Shown one piece after another: positions 30,795-38,288 of a stretch of DNA of 38,288 nt. Every line of letters starts with the position of its first letter. Positions within the stretch are counted from its first letter, which is position 1. The notes beneath the pieces were generated by a model, which had not been told where the DNA came from, searched no databases, and saw only the letters and a list, made by a program, of their open reading frames with translations. The position numbers and the translations under genes are program-made. The DNA is from Desulfovibrio sp. UBA4079 (GTDB lineage Bacteria > Desulfobacterota > Desulfovibrionia > Desulfovibrionales > Desulfovibrionaceae). The stretch spans positions 17,138 through 55,425 of the forward strand of contig DFYP01000207.1 of NCBI GenBank assembly GCA_002382645.1, read 5' to 3'.

Positions 30795-32033
30795 CTAGAT
30801 CAGCACGCCGACCACGGCGCCGGTCATGCACGAGGACAGGAATCCCGAGACAATGGTGCGCAGGCCCAGCTCGGCCACCTCGCGGCTGCGCTCCGGCACC
30901 ATGGCCCGCATGCCGCCGATCATGATGCCCAGGCTGCCGAAGTTGGCGAAGCCGCACATGGCATAGACCAGGATGAGGCGGCTGCGCTCGGAGAGGGCTC
31001 CGGGCTCCAGGGCCGCCAGGTTGAGGTAGGCCAAAAGCTCGTTGAGCACGACCTTGACGCCGAGCAGCGATCCGGCCACCTGGGCCTCGGCCCAGGGCAC
31101 GCCCAGGAGCCAGGCCAGGGGCGACAGGATCCAGCCCGCCAGCCGCTCCAGCGAAAGGACCGCCCCGCCCACGTCCGGCAAGAGGCCCAGCGCCGAATTG
31201 GCCAGGGCCACCAGGGCGATGAGCACCACGAGCATGGCCAGGATGTTCAGGTACAGGCTGATGCCGTCGGCAGTGCCCTGGGCCACGGCGTCCATGCTGC
31301 TCATGGCCGTGCGCGGCGGGTCCACCTTGCCCAGGGTGACCTCGCCGGTCTCCGGGACCATGAGCTGGGAGACCAGGATCGAGGCCGGGGCGCTGATGAT
31401 CGAGGCCACCAGGAGGTGCCCCAGGGCGTCCGGAATGACCTGGCGCAGGATGCTGGCGTAGAGGATGAAGACCGTGCCGGCGATGCCCGCCATGCCGCTG
31501 GTCATGCAGGTGAACAGCTCGCTGCGGCTCATGCGCGCCAGATAGGGCCGGATGACCAGCGGGGCCTCGACCATGCCCACGAAGATGTTGGCGGCCACGG
31601 ACAGGCCCAGGGCCCCGCCGATGCGCATGGTCTTCTCCAGGATCAGGGAGAAGAACCGCACCACCACCGGCAGGATGCGCCAGTGGAACAGCAGCGAGGA
31701 CAGGGCGCTGACCACCAGAACCAGGGGAATGGCCTGGAAGGCGAAGATGAAGGACGAGCCCGGGTAGCTCTCGGCAAAGGGCAGCGGCGCGCCGCCCAGG
31801 TAGCCGAAGACGAAGGAGGTGCCCTGGCGGGTGGCCCCCTCCACGGCCGTGACGGCCCGGTTGAGCCAGATGAAGACCTGACGGCTGGCGGGCAGTTTGA
31901 ACAGCAGCAGGGCCACGGCAAACTGGAGGGCCAGCCCGGTGATCACGGGCCGCAGCCGCGTGGCCTTGCGGTTCTCGCTCAAGAGCCAGCACAGGCCCAC
32001 CAGCACGAACAGGCCCAGAACGCTTTGCAACAT
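30795..32033 (-). CDS. NupC-type concentrative nucleoside transporter (CNT)
   Basis: 412 residues, complete. CNT proteins import nucleosides with H+ or Na+. The family segments are present: an N-terminal three-helix block, FVFGYLGGAPLPF, FIFAFQAIPLVLVVSALSSLLFHW, the core VAANIFVGMVEAPLVIRPYL and SRSELFTCMTSGMAGIAG, and near the C-terminus GVKVVLNELLAYLNL and YAMCGFANFGSLGIMIGG. It is 26 bp after the MFS transporter and 8 bp before the hydrolase, so all are in one operon. With apt-mtnP elsewhere in the window it points to active nucleoside salvage. Confidence 0.94.
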   Translation of the reverse strand: MLQSVLGLFVLVGLCWLLSENRKATRLRPVITGLALQFAVALLLFKLPASRQVFIWLNRAVTAVEGATRQGTSFVFGYLGGAPLPFAESYPGSSFIFAFQAIPLVLVVSALSSLLFHWRILPVVVRFFSLILEKTMRIGGALGLSVAANIFVGMVEAPLVIRPYLARMSRSELFTCMTSGMAGIAGTVFILYASILRQVIPDALGHLLVASIISAPASILVSQLMVPETGEVTLGKVDPPRTAMSSMDAVAQGTADGISLYLNILAMLVVLIALVALANSALGLLPDVGGAVLSLERLAGWILSPLAWLLGVPWAEAQVAGSLLGVKVVLNELLAYLNLAALEPGALSERSRLILVYAMCGFANFGSLGIMIGGMRAMVPERSREVAELGLRTIVSGFLSSCMTGAVVGVLI

Positions 32034-32059
32034 GGTCTCGCCCCCGGAATGGGCTTGGA

Positions 32060-33256
32060 CTACGCGCTTTTCCCCGGGGCATCAAGGCCGGCCGCGGCCC
32101 GGAACACCGGCGGCAGGGCCAGGCCGGCCAGGAGCGCCAGGCCCAGCAGGCCGAAGCCCAGGCCGAACAGCCCGGCGTCGCCGCAGGCCCCCAGGGCCAC
32201 AGGCACGCCGCCCAGGCCCGTGAGCATGCCCAGGGGCACGGCCAGGGACACGGCCAGGCTGCGCAGCTCCCGGGGGAAGACCTGGGCCAGGGCGGCGAAA
32301 CAGGCCGGGAAGAAAAGCACCGAAAGCAGGGCCTGGAGCACGAGCAGGCCGGGCAGGGCCCAGGCCGGGGCCAGGCCCAGGGCCAGCAGGGCCAGGCCCA
32401 CGCCCAGGAAATAGCCGCGCAGGGTGAAGAAGGCCCCCAGGCGGTCCGTGAGCCAGCCCGCGATGAGCGCCGCGAACAGGGCCGCGAAACGGGCCAGGCT
32501 CAAGAACTCGTTGGCCCGGGTCCGGGCCATGCCGCTGGTCACCAGGTAGAGCGTGGACATGGTGTAGACCCCGAAGCTGGCCCCGATGGCCAGGCCGAAG
32601 GCGCAGGCCGTGGCCCAGAAGGCCGGGCGGGTCAAGAGCCGCCGCAGGGCCGCTGCGGACGGGGGATGCCCGTGCTGGTCCGGGCCCAGGCGGCGCAGGA
32701 GGAAGAGCGCGCCCGCGGCCAGCTGGAGCAGGCCCAGGAGCACGAGCACGGCCCGCCAGGAAAAGGCCTGGAGCACGGCCTCGGCCAGGAGCGGGGCCAG
32801 GGTGTAGCTCAGGTTGGGCGCGATCTCGTGCACGGCCAGGGCCTTGCCCCAGTCCTGGGGCCGGGCCAGGGCCGTGACCGTGGCGATGCCCGAGGGCAGG
32901 TAGAGGCCCGTGGCCAGGCCCAGGCCGAACAGGGCCAGCCGGAACAGGAGCATGTCCGTGGAGGCGGCCGCGGCCAGCAGGGCCAGGCCTGCGGCCAGGG
33001 CCGAGAGGGCCACGGTCCGGCGGTGGTTCAGCAGGCTGGAGATGAAGCTGTTGCAGAGAAGCCCCAGGGCGTTGCCGCCGCCCACCAGGAGGTAGAGCCG
33101 GCCGGACCCGGCGTGGCCCAGGCCCAGGTCCGCCTCCACCGCGGGCAGGAGGGGGGCCAGGCTCGTGCGCGAGAGGAAGTTCAGGAGAAAGAGGCCGGTC
33201 ACGAAGAACAGGGCCGGGAGCACGGCGGCGAGGGGCTGGTCCTGGTGTTCCTGCAT
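32060..33256 (-). CDS. Major facilitator superfamily transporter
   Basis: 398 residues with twelve predicted helices in two six-helix halves joined by a charged loop near the middle (LRRLGPDQHGHPPSAAALRRL). The first half has FLSRTSLAPLLPAVEADLGLGHAGSGRLYLL and a GNALG motif; the second has WLTDRLG after its second helix, the MFS motif A position. Substrate unknown. AGGAAAG lies 6 nt before the ATG. It is the first gene of a minus-strand operon; a weak TATAAC -10 at 33325-33330 is the only promoter hint. The start region is divergent from cheX. Confidence 0.88.
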   Translation of the reverse strand: MQEHQDQPLAAVLPALFFVTGLFLLNFLSRTSLAPLLPAVEADLGLGHAGSGRLYLLVGGGNALGLLCNSFISSLLNHRRTVALSALAAGLALLAAAASTDMLLFRLALFGLGLATGLYLPSGIATVTALARPQDWGKALAVHEIAPNLSYTLAPLLAEAVLQAFSWRAVLVLLGLLQLAAGALFLLRRLGPDQHGHPPSAAALRRLLTRPAFWATACAFGLAIGASFGVYTMSTLYLVTSGMARTRANEFLSLARFAALFAALIAGWLTDRLGAFFTLRGYFLGVGLALLALGLAPAWALPGLLVLQALLSVLFFPACFAALAQVFPRELRSLAVSLAVPLGMLTGLGGVPVALGACGDAGLFGLGFGLLGLALLAGLALPPVFRAAAGLDAPGKSA

Positions 33257-33345
33257 GTGTTCTTTCCTGTGGCCCTGTTATCCGCATTGCCGAGCCTGCG
33301 CAACGGCGGCTCGACGCCGGGGGTGTTATATTTTCCGCCTCCCGC

Positions 33346-33375
33346 TTGACCGGAAACACCGGGGGGACATACATT
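33346..33375 (+). promoter_or_regulatory. Putative sigma-70 promoter for cheX
   Basis: TTGACC (33346-33351), an 18-nt spacer and TACATT (33370-33375), 48 bp upstream of the cheX start. Confidence 0.45.
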
Positions 33376-33423
33376 GTGCCCAGACTGCGGGGCTTTTCCC
33401 GCGCGGACCCGGAGGAACACCGC

Positions 33424-33882
33424 ATGGATGTCGAACTGGCCAAACCCTTCATCAAGGCCGCCATCAGCGTCATCTCGACCATGGCCTTCATCACGCCCCG
33501 GCCCGGCAAGCCCTTCGTCAAGAAGAACAGCGTGGCCCAGGGCGACGTCACCGGCCTGGTGGGACTGACCGGGGATAAGAACGGCAGCGTCTCCATCTCC
33601 TTCTCCAAGGGCTGCGCCGTGGCCATCGTCAAGAACATGCTCGGCGACGACATCAGCGACATCATGAACGACGTGAAAGACGCCGTGGGCGAGATCACCA
33701 ACATGGTTTCAGGCCAGGCCCGCGCCGGGCTGGCCGAAAAGGGACTCGTGTTCCAGGGCTCCACCCCCTCGGTCATCATGGGCGACGGCCACACCATCTC
33801 GCACATGGCCAAGAACCCGATCATGGCCATCCCCTTCGAGACCGACCACGGGGGCTTCACCATCGAATTCTGTTTCGAGTGA
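33424..33882 (+). CDS. cheX: CheX-type CheY-P phosphatase
   Basis: 152 residues from the ATG with GGAGGAA upstream (MDVELAKPF). CheX dimers dephosphorylate the response regulator CheY. The active helix EITNMVSGQA (Glu and Asn of the ExxN signature) is present after DDISDIMNDVKDAVG, and the fold ends in a beta strand GGFTIEFCFE. The longer frame starts inside the promoter and is rejected. The neighbour downstream carries a receiver domain, so that protein or a separate CheY could be its substrate. It starts a plus-strand motility block. Confidence 0.87.
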   Translation: MDVELAKPFIKAAISVISTMAFITPRPGKPFVKKNSVAQGDVTGLVGLTGDKNGSVSISFSKGCAVAIVKNMLGDDISDIMNDVKDAVGEITNMVSGQARAGLAEKGLVFQGSTPSVIMGDGHTISHMAKNPIMAIPFETDHGGFTIEFCFE

Positions 33883-33928
33883 GCCGCACGGCCAGAGAGA
33901 ACCGACAACCCGGCGGGGTACAGAGACC

Positions 33929-35515
33929 ATGGCCATGCTCGACGGTTTTCGCGACAAGGACTTCCTGGAACAGGTCACGATCCTCAACGAGATCGGATCC
34001 AACAAGGATATTGCCAACCTGCCCGGGCTCATGGACCTGTTCCGGCGGCCCGTGGGCGACACCTCCATCGACTTCATGGTGGTCAACGCCCTGAACGCCG
34101 TGCTTTCGGGCAACGAGGCCAAGGCCGTGGAGGGCCTGGCCTCGGGCAACGCCGGCTACCGGATCCTGTGCATCCGGGCCATCGGCGAGTACGGCTTCAC
34201 CTCGGCCGGCCCCATGCTCACCAGCCTGGGCGAGGCCGAGACCGACCCGGACCAGATCCAGGAGATCCTCTCGGCGCTCTCGCGCATCGAGGCCCCGGAC
34301 GCCCTGCCCTTGTTCCGCAAGCACAGTCAGAGCCCGGACGCCTTCACCTCGGCCCTGTGCGTGGAGATGCTCGGCCGCCTGGGCGACGCCGCCTCGGCCC
34401 CCACGCTCATGGCCATGGTCGAAGGCAATGAGACCGACGAGAACTACGAGCGCTGCGAGCTGACCACCTGGAAGGCCGTGGAGGCCCTGGCCCTCCTGGG
34501 CACCGAGGAGACCATCGCCTTCCTGGTGGAGAAGCTGCACCACAAGAACCCCACGGTGCGCCGGATCATCACCGACACCCTGGTGCACACCGGCGAGCCC
34601 GCGCTGCCGCTCCTGGCCCGCGTGTTCGAGACCGGCGGCACGGACGAGAAGATCCTGGCCGCCAACCTCCTGGGATTCATCGGCCACAGGAAGGGCGCCG
34701 ACGTGCTCGTGGGCGGCCTGGACAAGGGCCTGGCCGGCGACGCCAACGTGCGCTACGCCGTATACGAGGCCCTGGGCCGCATCGGCACCATGAAGGGGCT
34801 CATCTGCCTGATGGACGGGCTCAAGGAGACCGACGAGCTCATCCTCATGGCCGTGGTCACGGGCCTGGAGCTGCACGTGAGCCCGGGCGTGATCAAGGCC
34901 CTCACCGCGCTCTTGACCAAGGCCAACGACCAGAGCGACCGCCTGGCCCGGGCCGTGATCAACTCCAAGGCCGTGCGGCTGTTCGACGCGCTCTACGAGT
35001 TCGAGGGCGCGGCCGCGGCCCTGATCGACGCCCTGGCCACCTCCCGGGACCCGGAGATCCTCGAGGCCTTCCGCGACACGCTCGAGGAGATCGGCGGGGA
35101 CCGCGCCGAGGAGGACCTGGCCCGCCTGCCCCAGAACGTGGCCGCCGTGCGCAAGGCCCTGGCCGCGGACGACTCCCGCTCCATGCTCGCCCTGCACCGG
35201 AGCATCCTCACCGACCTGGGCTTCGAGCCGCTCACCGGGGCCAACGGCCAGGAGGCCTTCGCCTTCGTGGAGGCCGGCGAGCCCGTGGAGCTGGTCATCA
35301 CGGACATGAACATGCCGGTCATGGACGGCATGGAGCTGGTGGAGAAGCTGCGGGCCACCGAGGGCTACGAGAACGTGCCGGTGATCATGGTCACCACGGA
35401 ATCCGAGTCCTCCCAGCGGACCCTGGCCCAGAAGGCCGGCGTCACGGCCTTCATCACCAAACCCTTCAAGCCCGACGCGCTCAAGGCCAAAATTCTCGAA
35501 GTTCTGGGGGGCTAG
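33929..35515 (+). CDS. HEAT-repeat protein with C-terminal response-regulator receiver domain
   Basis: 528 residues. Residues 1 to about 400 are HEAT/PBS-lyase-like helical repeats (for example DTLVHTGEPALPLLARVF, ANLLGFIGHRKGADVLVGGL, YEALGRIGTMKGLICLMDGL). Residues about 408-528 are a CheY-like receiver: acidic pair Asp414-Asp415, phospho-acceptor Asp459 in ITDMNMPVMDG, a Thr in VTTE, and Lys511 in ITKPF. So it keeps all residues needed for phosphorylation. The receiver is C-terminal, opposite to most response regulators, and the output would be a protein-binding scaffold rather than DNA binding. It follows cheX by 46 bp, with motA downstream. Role in chemotaxis or flagellar control is inferred. 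Confidence 0.85.
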   Translation: MAMLDGFRDKDFLEQVTILNEIGSNKDIANLPGLMDLFRRPVGDTSIDFMVVNALNAVLSGNEAKAVEGLASGNAGYRILCIRAIGEYGFTSAGPMLTSLGEAETDPDQIQEILSALSRIEAPDALPLFRKHSQSPDAFTSALCVEMLGRLGDAASAPTLMAMVEGNETDENYERCELTTWKAVEALALLGTEETIAFLVEKLHHKNPTVRRIITDTLVHTGEPALPLLARVFETGGTDEKILAANLLGFIGHRKGADVLVGGLDKGLAGDANVRYAVYEALGRIGTMKGLICLMDGLKETDELILMAVVTGLELHVSPGVIKALTALLTKANDQSDRLARAVINSKAVRLFDALYEFEGAAAALIDALATSRDPEILEAFRDTLEEIGGDRAEEDLARLPQNVAAVRKALAADDSRSMLALHRSILTDLGFEPLTGANGQEAFAFVEAGEPVELVITDMNMPVMDGMELVEKLRATEGYENVPVIMVTTESESSQRTLAQKAGVTAFITKPFKPDALKAKILEVLGG

Positions 35516-35608
35516 ACCCGGGGCCCCGCCGCGCCAAAACGCCTTCTGCAACGAGTTGGCATCGTTATCTTCTTTCTTGTTGCCTTTCAGGTCCCATATC
35601 CATAATAT

Positions 35609-35636
35609 TAAAGACCGTGCCCGACGCAGCCGATGG
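35609..35636 (+). promoter_or_regulatory. Possible sigma-28 (FliA) promoter of motAB
   Basis: TAAA (35609-35612), 16 nt, then GCCGATGG (35629-35636), close to the sigma-28 consensus TAAA-N15-GCCGATAA. It lies 72 bp before motA. A sigma-70-like TTGTTG (35577) with CATAAT (35601) overlaps upstream. CGCAGCCG/CGGCTGCG (35625-35659) also makes an 8-bp inverted repeat across the -10. Confidence 0.5.
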
Positions 35637-35707
35637 GGGAAGAAACGGTTCCGGCTGCGCACGGAGCTTTTCCATGCGATCGGCAACGACAGGGGTGGAT
35701 TGAGGCA

Positions 35708-36574
35708 ATGTTCGCCATCATCGGCATGGTCGTGGTCCTGGGCGGCGTCATCGGCGGCTACCTCATGGAGCACGGCAACTTAAGCGTGCTCTTCCAGCCC
35801 GCCGAGCTGGTCATCATCGGCGGCGCGGCCCTCGGCGCCCTGCTCATCTCGGCCCCGCTCCCGGTCGTCCTCGACGTCTTCAAGGGCGTGCTCAAGGTCC
35901 TCACAGGCAAGGACCCGGACAAAAAGGACTATGTGGAAATCCTCATGGTCCTCTACGACCTCCTGGGCATGGCCCGCCGCGAGGGCGTCATCGCCATCGA
36001 AACCCACGTCAACGCCCCGGACAAGAGCACCATCTTCAGCCGCTACCCCAAGGTCGTCAAAAACCACGAGGTCCGCGACTTCATCTGCGACAACTTCAAG
36101 ACCTTCATGGCCGCGGGCATGGAACCCCATGAGCTGGAAGCGCTCATGGACATCGACATCGAATCCCACCACGCCCACGCCATGCATCCCCCCCACGCGC
36201 TGAACCGCACCGCCGACTCCCTGCCCGGCATGGGTATCGTGGCCGCGGTGCTCGGCGTGGTCCTGACCATGGGCAAGATCAGCGAGCCGCCCGAGGTCCT
36301 GGGCCACAGCATCGGCGCGGCCCTGGTGGGCACCTTCCTGGGTATTCTGGCCTGTTACGGCTTCCTGGGCCCGCTGGCCGCCAACATGGAGAACAAGGCC
36401 CATATCGCCGACGCCCAGCTGCGGGTCGTGCGCGCGGCCATGATCGCCTTCGCCCTGGGCTGGCCCCCGCCCATGGCCCTGGAAGCCGCCCGCCGGGCCA
36501 TCCCCAGCGGCGAGCGTCCCACCTTCGAGGAGGTCGAGGAAATCCTCAAGGCCGCCCGCAAGCAGGGCGGCTGA
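35708..36574 (+). CDS. motA: Flagellar motor stator protein MotA
   Basis: 288 residues, normal length. MotA forms the ion-conducting stator around MotB. The start MFAIIGMVVVLGGVIGGYLMEHG is the typical first helix; a longer frame reads through the promoter. Helices lie near residues 4-21, 34-51, 170-190 and 200-222. The large cytoplasmic loop has RREGVIAIE and the conserved ADSLPGMGIVAAVLGVVLTMG entering helix 3. The loop just before it is histidine-rich (ESHHAHAMHPPH), a local variation. motB follows 37 bp later. Confidence 0.95.
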   Translation: MFAIIGMVVVLGGVIGGYLMEHGNLSVLFQPAELVIIGGAALGALLISAPLPVVLDVFKGVLKVLTGKDPDKKDYVEILMVLYDLLGMARREGVIAIETHVNAPDKSTIFSRYPKVVKNHEVRDFICDNFKTFMAAGMEPHELEALMDIDIESHHAHAMHPPHALNRTADSLPGMGIVAAVLGVVLTMGKISEPPEVLGHSIGAALVGTFLGILACYGFLGPLAANMENKAHIADAQLRVVRAAMIAFALGWPPPMALEAARRAIPSGERPTFEEVEEILKAARKQGG

Positions 36575-36611
36575 TCCCCCTCCCCACCGGGACTCCGCGG
36601 GTCTTTGAGCC

Positions 36612-37484
36612 ATGGCTGAAAACAAGACCATCATCATCAAGAAGATCAACAAGGTCGCCGGCGGCGCCCATGGCGGCAGCTGGAAGGTGGCCTACGCCGA
36701 CTTCGTCACCGCGATGATGGCCTTCTTCCTGCTCATGTGGCTCATCAACACAACGCCCCAGGAGAAGAAGGAACAGCTGGCGGGCTACTTCAAGGAGTTC
36801 AGCCTGTTCGACAAGGGCGGCAAGCGGCCCCTGTTCATGGAGGAGGCCGGCCAGCCCATCCCGATGAAGATCGAACGGGGCGCGGACACCAAGCCCCTGC
36901 CTCCGGTGGAGGCCTCGGACGTGGAGCGGGCCCAGGAGGAGATGGTCTCGGGCCTGCGCAAGGCCATCGAGGAGAAGCTCTCGGACCTCAAGGACCAGGT
37001 CCTGGTGGACAACTTCGAGGGCGGCGTGCGGGTCCAGATCATCCACAAGGACGGCCGCCCGATCTTCGAGAAAGGCAGCTTCTCCTTCACCCCCGAGGGC
37101 CAACGAGCCCTGGCCCTGGTGGCCGACCGGCTCAAGGAGCTGCCCAACAAGTTCGCCGTGGAAGGCCACACCGACTCCCTGGGCTATTCCGACTCCCGCT
37201 ACACCAACTGGGAGCTCTCCACGGCCCGGGCCTCTTCGGCTCGCCTGCTCCTGGAGCACTTCGGCGTGCCCACGGAACGGCTCGTGCGCGTGGCCGGATA
37301 CGCCTCCACCCAGCCCCTGATCAAGGGCAATCCCGACGATCCCCGCAACCGGCGCATCAGCATCCTGATCTACCGCGACGAGAAGACCACCGGCGCGGCC
37401 CCGGCAGGGCCGCCGCCCCCGCCCGCCGTGGTCATCCCGGAGACCCAGATCCTGGGCGGGCAGGCCGCCCCGGCCAAGCCCTGA
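36612..37484 (+). CDS. motB: Flagellar motor protein MotB
   Basis: 290 residues. A basic N-terminus (KTIIIKKINKVAGGAHGGSWKVAYAD) leads into one helix (residues 31-47). Asp30 is the conserved ion-carrying aspartate. A plug/linker and an OmpA-like peptidoglycan-binding domain follow (about 145-262), with EGHTDSLGYSDSRYTNWELSTARA and the closing NRRISILIY. A proline-rich tail follows (GPPPPPAVVIPE). It pairs with the preceding motA. The gap to the PilZ gene is 3 bp. Confidence 0.96.
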   Translation: MAENKTIIIKKINKVAGGAHGGSWKVAYADFVTAMMAFFLLMWLINTTPQEKKEQLAGYFKEFSLFDKGGKRPLFMEEAGQPIPMKIERGADTKPLPPVEASDVERAQEEMVSGLRKAIEEKLSDLKDQVLVDNFEGGVRVQIIHKDGRPIFEKGSFSFTPEGQRALALVADRLKELPNKFAVEGHTDSLGYSDSRYTNWELSTARASSARLLLEHFGVPTERLVRVAGYASTQPLIKGNPDDPRNRRISILIYRDEKTTGAAPAGPPPPPAVVIPETQILGGQAAPAKP

Positions 37485-37487
37485 CCC

Positions 37488-38246
37488 ATGGCCGCGCCCG
37501 GCGTGAAGTCTCCCCAGCGCTTGCGCTCCGGCGACAGGATATTCCTGGTGGTCTCCCTGGACGTGAGAAGCGACAAGGTGGACGCCCGCAAGTCCGTGGT
37601 CCTGGAACAGCGGCCGGACATGCTCGTGGTGGGCCAGCCCGATCCGGCCCTGCCCCAGAGCATGATCGGCAAGACGCTGGAGGTGGCCCTGTTCCCGCCC
37701 GCGCCGCCCGGCGGTTCGGCCTGCGCCCTGCCCCTGGGCTACGACGCCAAGGTGATCAAGCTCTTTCCCGGCTACCCCGGAAGCCGGGGCGGCCTCGTGC
37801 CCGCCCTGGGCCTGACCCCGCCCCGCGGGGCCTGGCACCAGGCCATCATCCGGATGCACGTGCGGGCCCCGATCCGGCCTGAACACGGCCTGGCCGTGGA
37901 GGTCTGCGGCGCGGAACGAGCCGTGCTCCTGGACATTTCCGGCGGCGGCGCGCTGCTGGCCATCAAGGGCCTGGCCCTGTCCCCGGGCAAGCCCCTGCGC
38001 TTCGAGATGCTCTTTCCGGACAGCGGCCGCATGGCCCTGGACACCGAGGTCCGCTGGACCGCGCCGGACCCGGACCCCGAGGGCGGCCTCCTGGCCGGGG
38101 TGCGCTTCAAGCACCTCTCGGTCACCGAGGGCCGGCACATGGCCAAGCTGGCCCAGCAGATCCTCTCACCCTGCGAGATCGTGCTGAAAAGCCCAGGCAC
38201 GCAGAAAACCATGCCCTGGCCCACCACCTTCAAGACCCATGGCTGA
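37488..38246 (+). CDS. YcgR-like flagellar brake protein with PilZ domain
   Basis: 252 residues. An N-terminal YcgR-type domain (about 8-110) is followed by a PilZ domain with the c-di-GMP motifs RMHVR (Arg122, Arg126) and DISGGG (Asp149). Both motifs match the RxxxR and DxSxxG consensus, so c-di-GMP binding is expected. YcgR-type proteins slow the motor by contacting MotA or the switch. Its place directly after motAB (3-bp gap) supports a flagellar brake here. The stop codon overlaps the next gene by 8 bases. Confidence 0.88.
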   Translation: MAAPGVKSPQRLRSGDRIFLVVSLDVRSDKVDARKSVVLEQRPDMLVVGQPDPALPQSMIGKTLEVALFPPAPPGGSACALPLGYDAKVIKLFPGYPGSRGGLVPALGLTPPRGAWHQAIIRMHVRAPIRPEHGLAVEVCGAERAVLLDISGGGALLAIKGLALSPGKPLRFEMLFPDSGRMALDTEVRWTAPDPDPEGGLLAGVRFKHLSVTEGRHMAKLAQQILSPCEIVLKSPGTQKTMPWPTTFKTHG

Positions 38247-38288
38247 CGACGCGCACCATTCCCGGCTCACGGCCCTGGCCCTGGGGGC
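38239..38288 (+). CDS. Partial gene at right edge, unknown product
   Basis: An ATG overlaps the end of the PilZ gene (ATGGCTGA) and starts a frame reading MADDAHHSRLTALALG up to the window edge. The overlap suggests a coupled next gene of the motility operon. Too short to identify. Confidence 0.5.
   Translation, partial: MADDAHHSRLTALALG

Noticed and set aside
30787..32085. Long N-terminal extension of the MBL hydrolase through the transporter gene
   Set aside because: The extension is a proline/arginine-rich shadow frame; the ATG at 30786 has a strong ribosome binding site and gives a normal-length protein.
35555..35575. Possible sigma-54 site (TTGGCATCG...) before motA
   Set aside because: The GG is present but the matching GC 10 nt later is missing.
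33857..35773. 638-codon minus-strand frame opposite the HEAT-receiver gene
   Set aside because: Repetitive Gly/Val/Leu/Gln shadow composition with no recognisable motif; the plus strand has a well-supported gene.

Overview
The window is high-GC chromosomal DNA, probably from a motile Desulfovibrionales-type bacterium (Desulfobacterota). That assignment is an inference. It rests on the overall composition, a PxxKW-type cysteine-rich small protein, the gene order rpsU-yqeY-mutS2-dnaG-rpoD, and a CheX/HEAT-receiver/MotAB/PilZ motility cluster. No 16S rRNA or other decisive taxonomic marker is present.

Left core (1-12312). On the minus strand are the start of mnmG, an M20 metallopeptidase, a PxxKW cysteine-rich protein, and the salvage pair apt-mtnP (methylthioadenosine to adenine to AMP). 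On the plus strand are ksgA, an HU gene, a small one-helix membrane protein, and a macromolecular synthesis operon (rpsU, yqeY, mutS2, dnaG, rpoD). A strong hairpin terminator closes this operon.

Accessory island (about 12313-27650). It lies between the rpoD terminator and the 3' side of a tRNA-Leu(CAA). Its composition is visibly lower in GC than both flanks, and one gene is extremely AT-rich. In order it holds: a PcfJ-like protein; an AddB-like nuclease and an AddA-like helicase-nuclease that overlap; an AT-rich PD-(D/E)XK nuclease; a dual-specificity-type phosphatase; an ADP-ribosylglycohydrolase; a protein with two gamma-glutamylcyclotransferase-like domains; a double-AAA ATPase; a WYL-domain regulator; and, facing the other way, a small protein with a His/Cys pair that could be a caspase-like dyad (it resembles DUF6642). 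No integrase or transposase is visible. Two TGTCCCCCC repeats one helical turn apart lie beside the tRNA terminator and may be the remains of a recombination site. The run from phosphatase to regulator, with the putative caspase-like gene at its end, is the best candidate here for an undescribed defence, conflict or ADP-ribose-linked system. That function is inferred from domains and neighbourhood only.

Right core (27651-38288). After tRNA-Leu come a DUF554 membrane protein and a convergent minus-strand operon (MFS transporter, NupC-type nucleoside transporter, MBL-fold hydrolase, AEC-family carrier, and perhaps a small acidic protein). A plus-strand motility block follows: cheX, a HEAT-repeat protein with a C-terminal receiver domain, motA behind a possible sigma-28 promoter, motB, a YcgR-like PilZ protein, and the first codons of one more gene.
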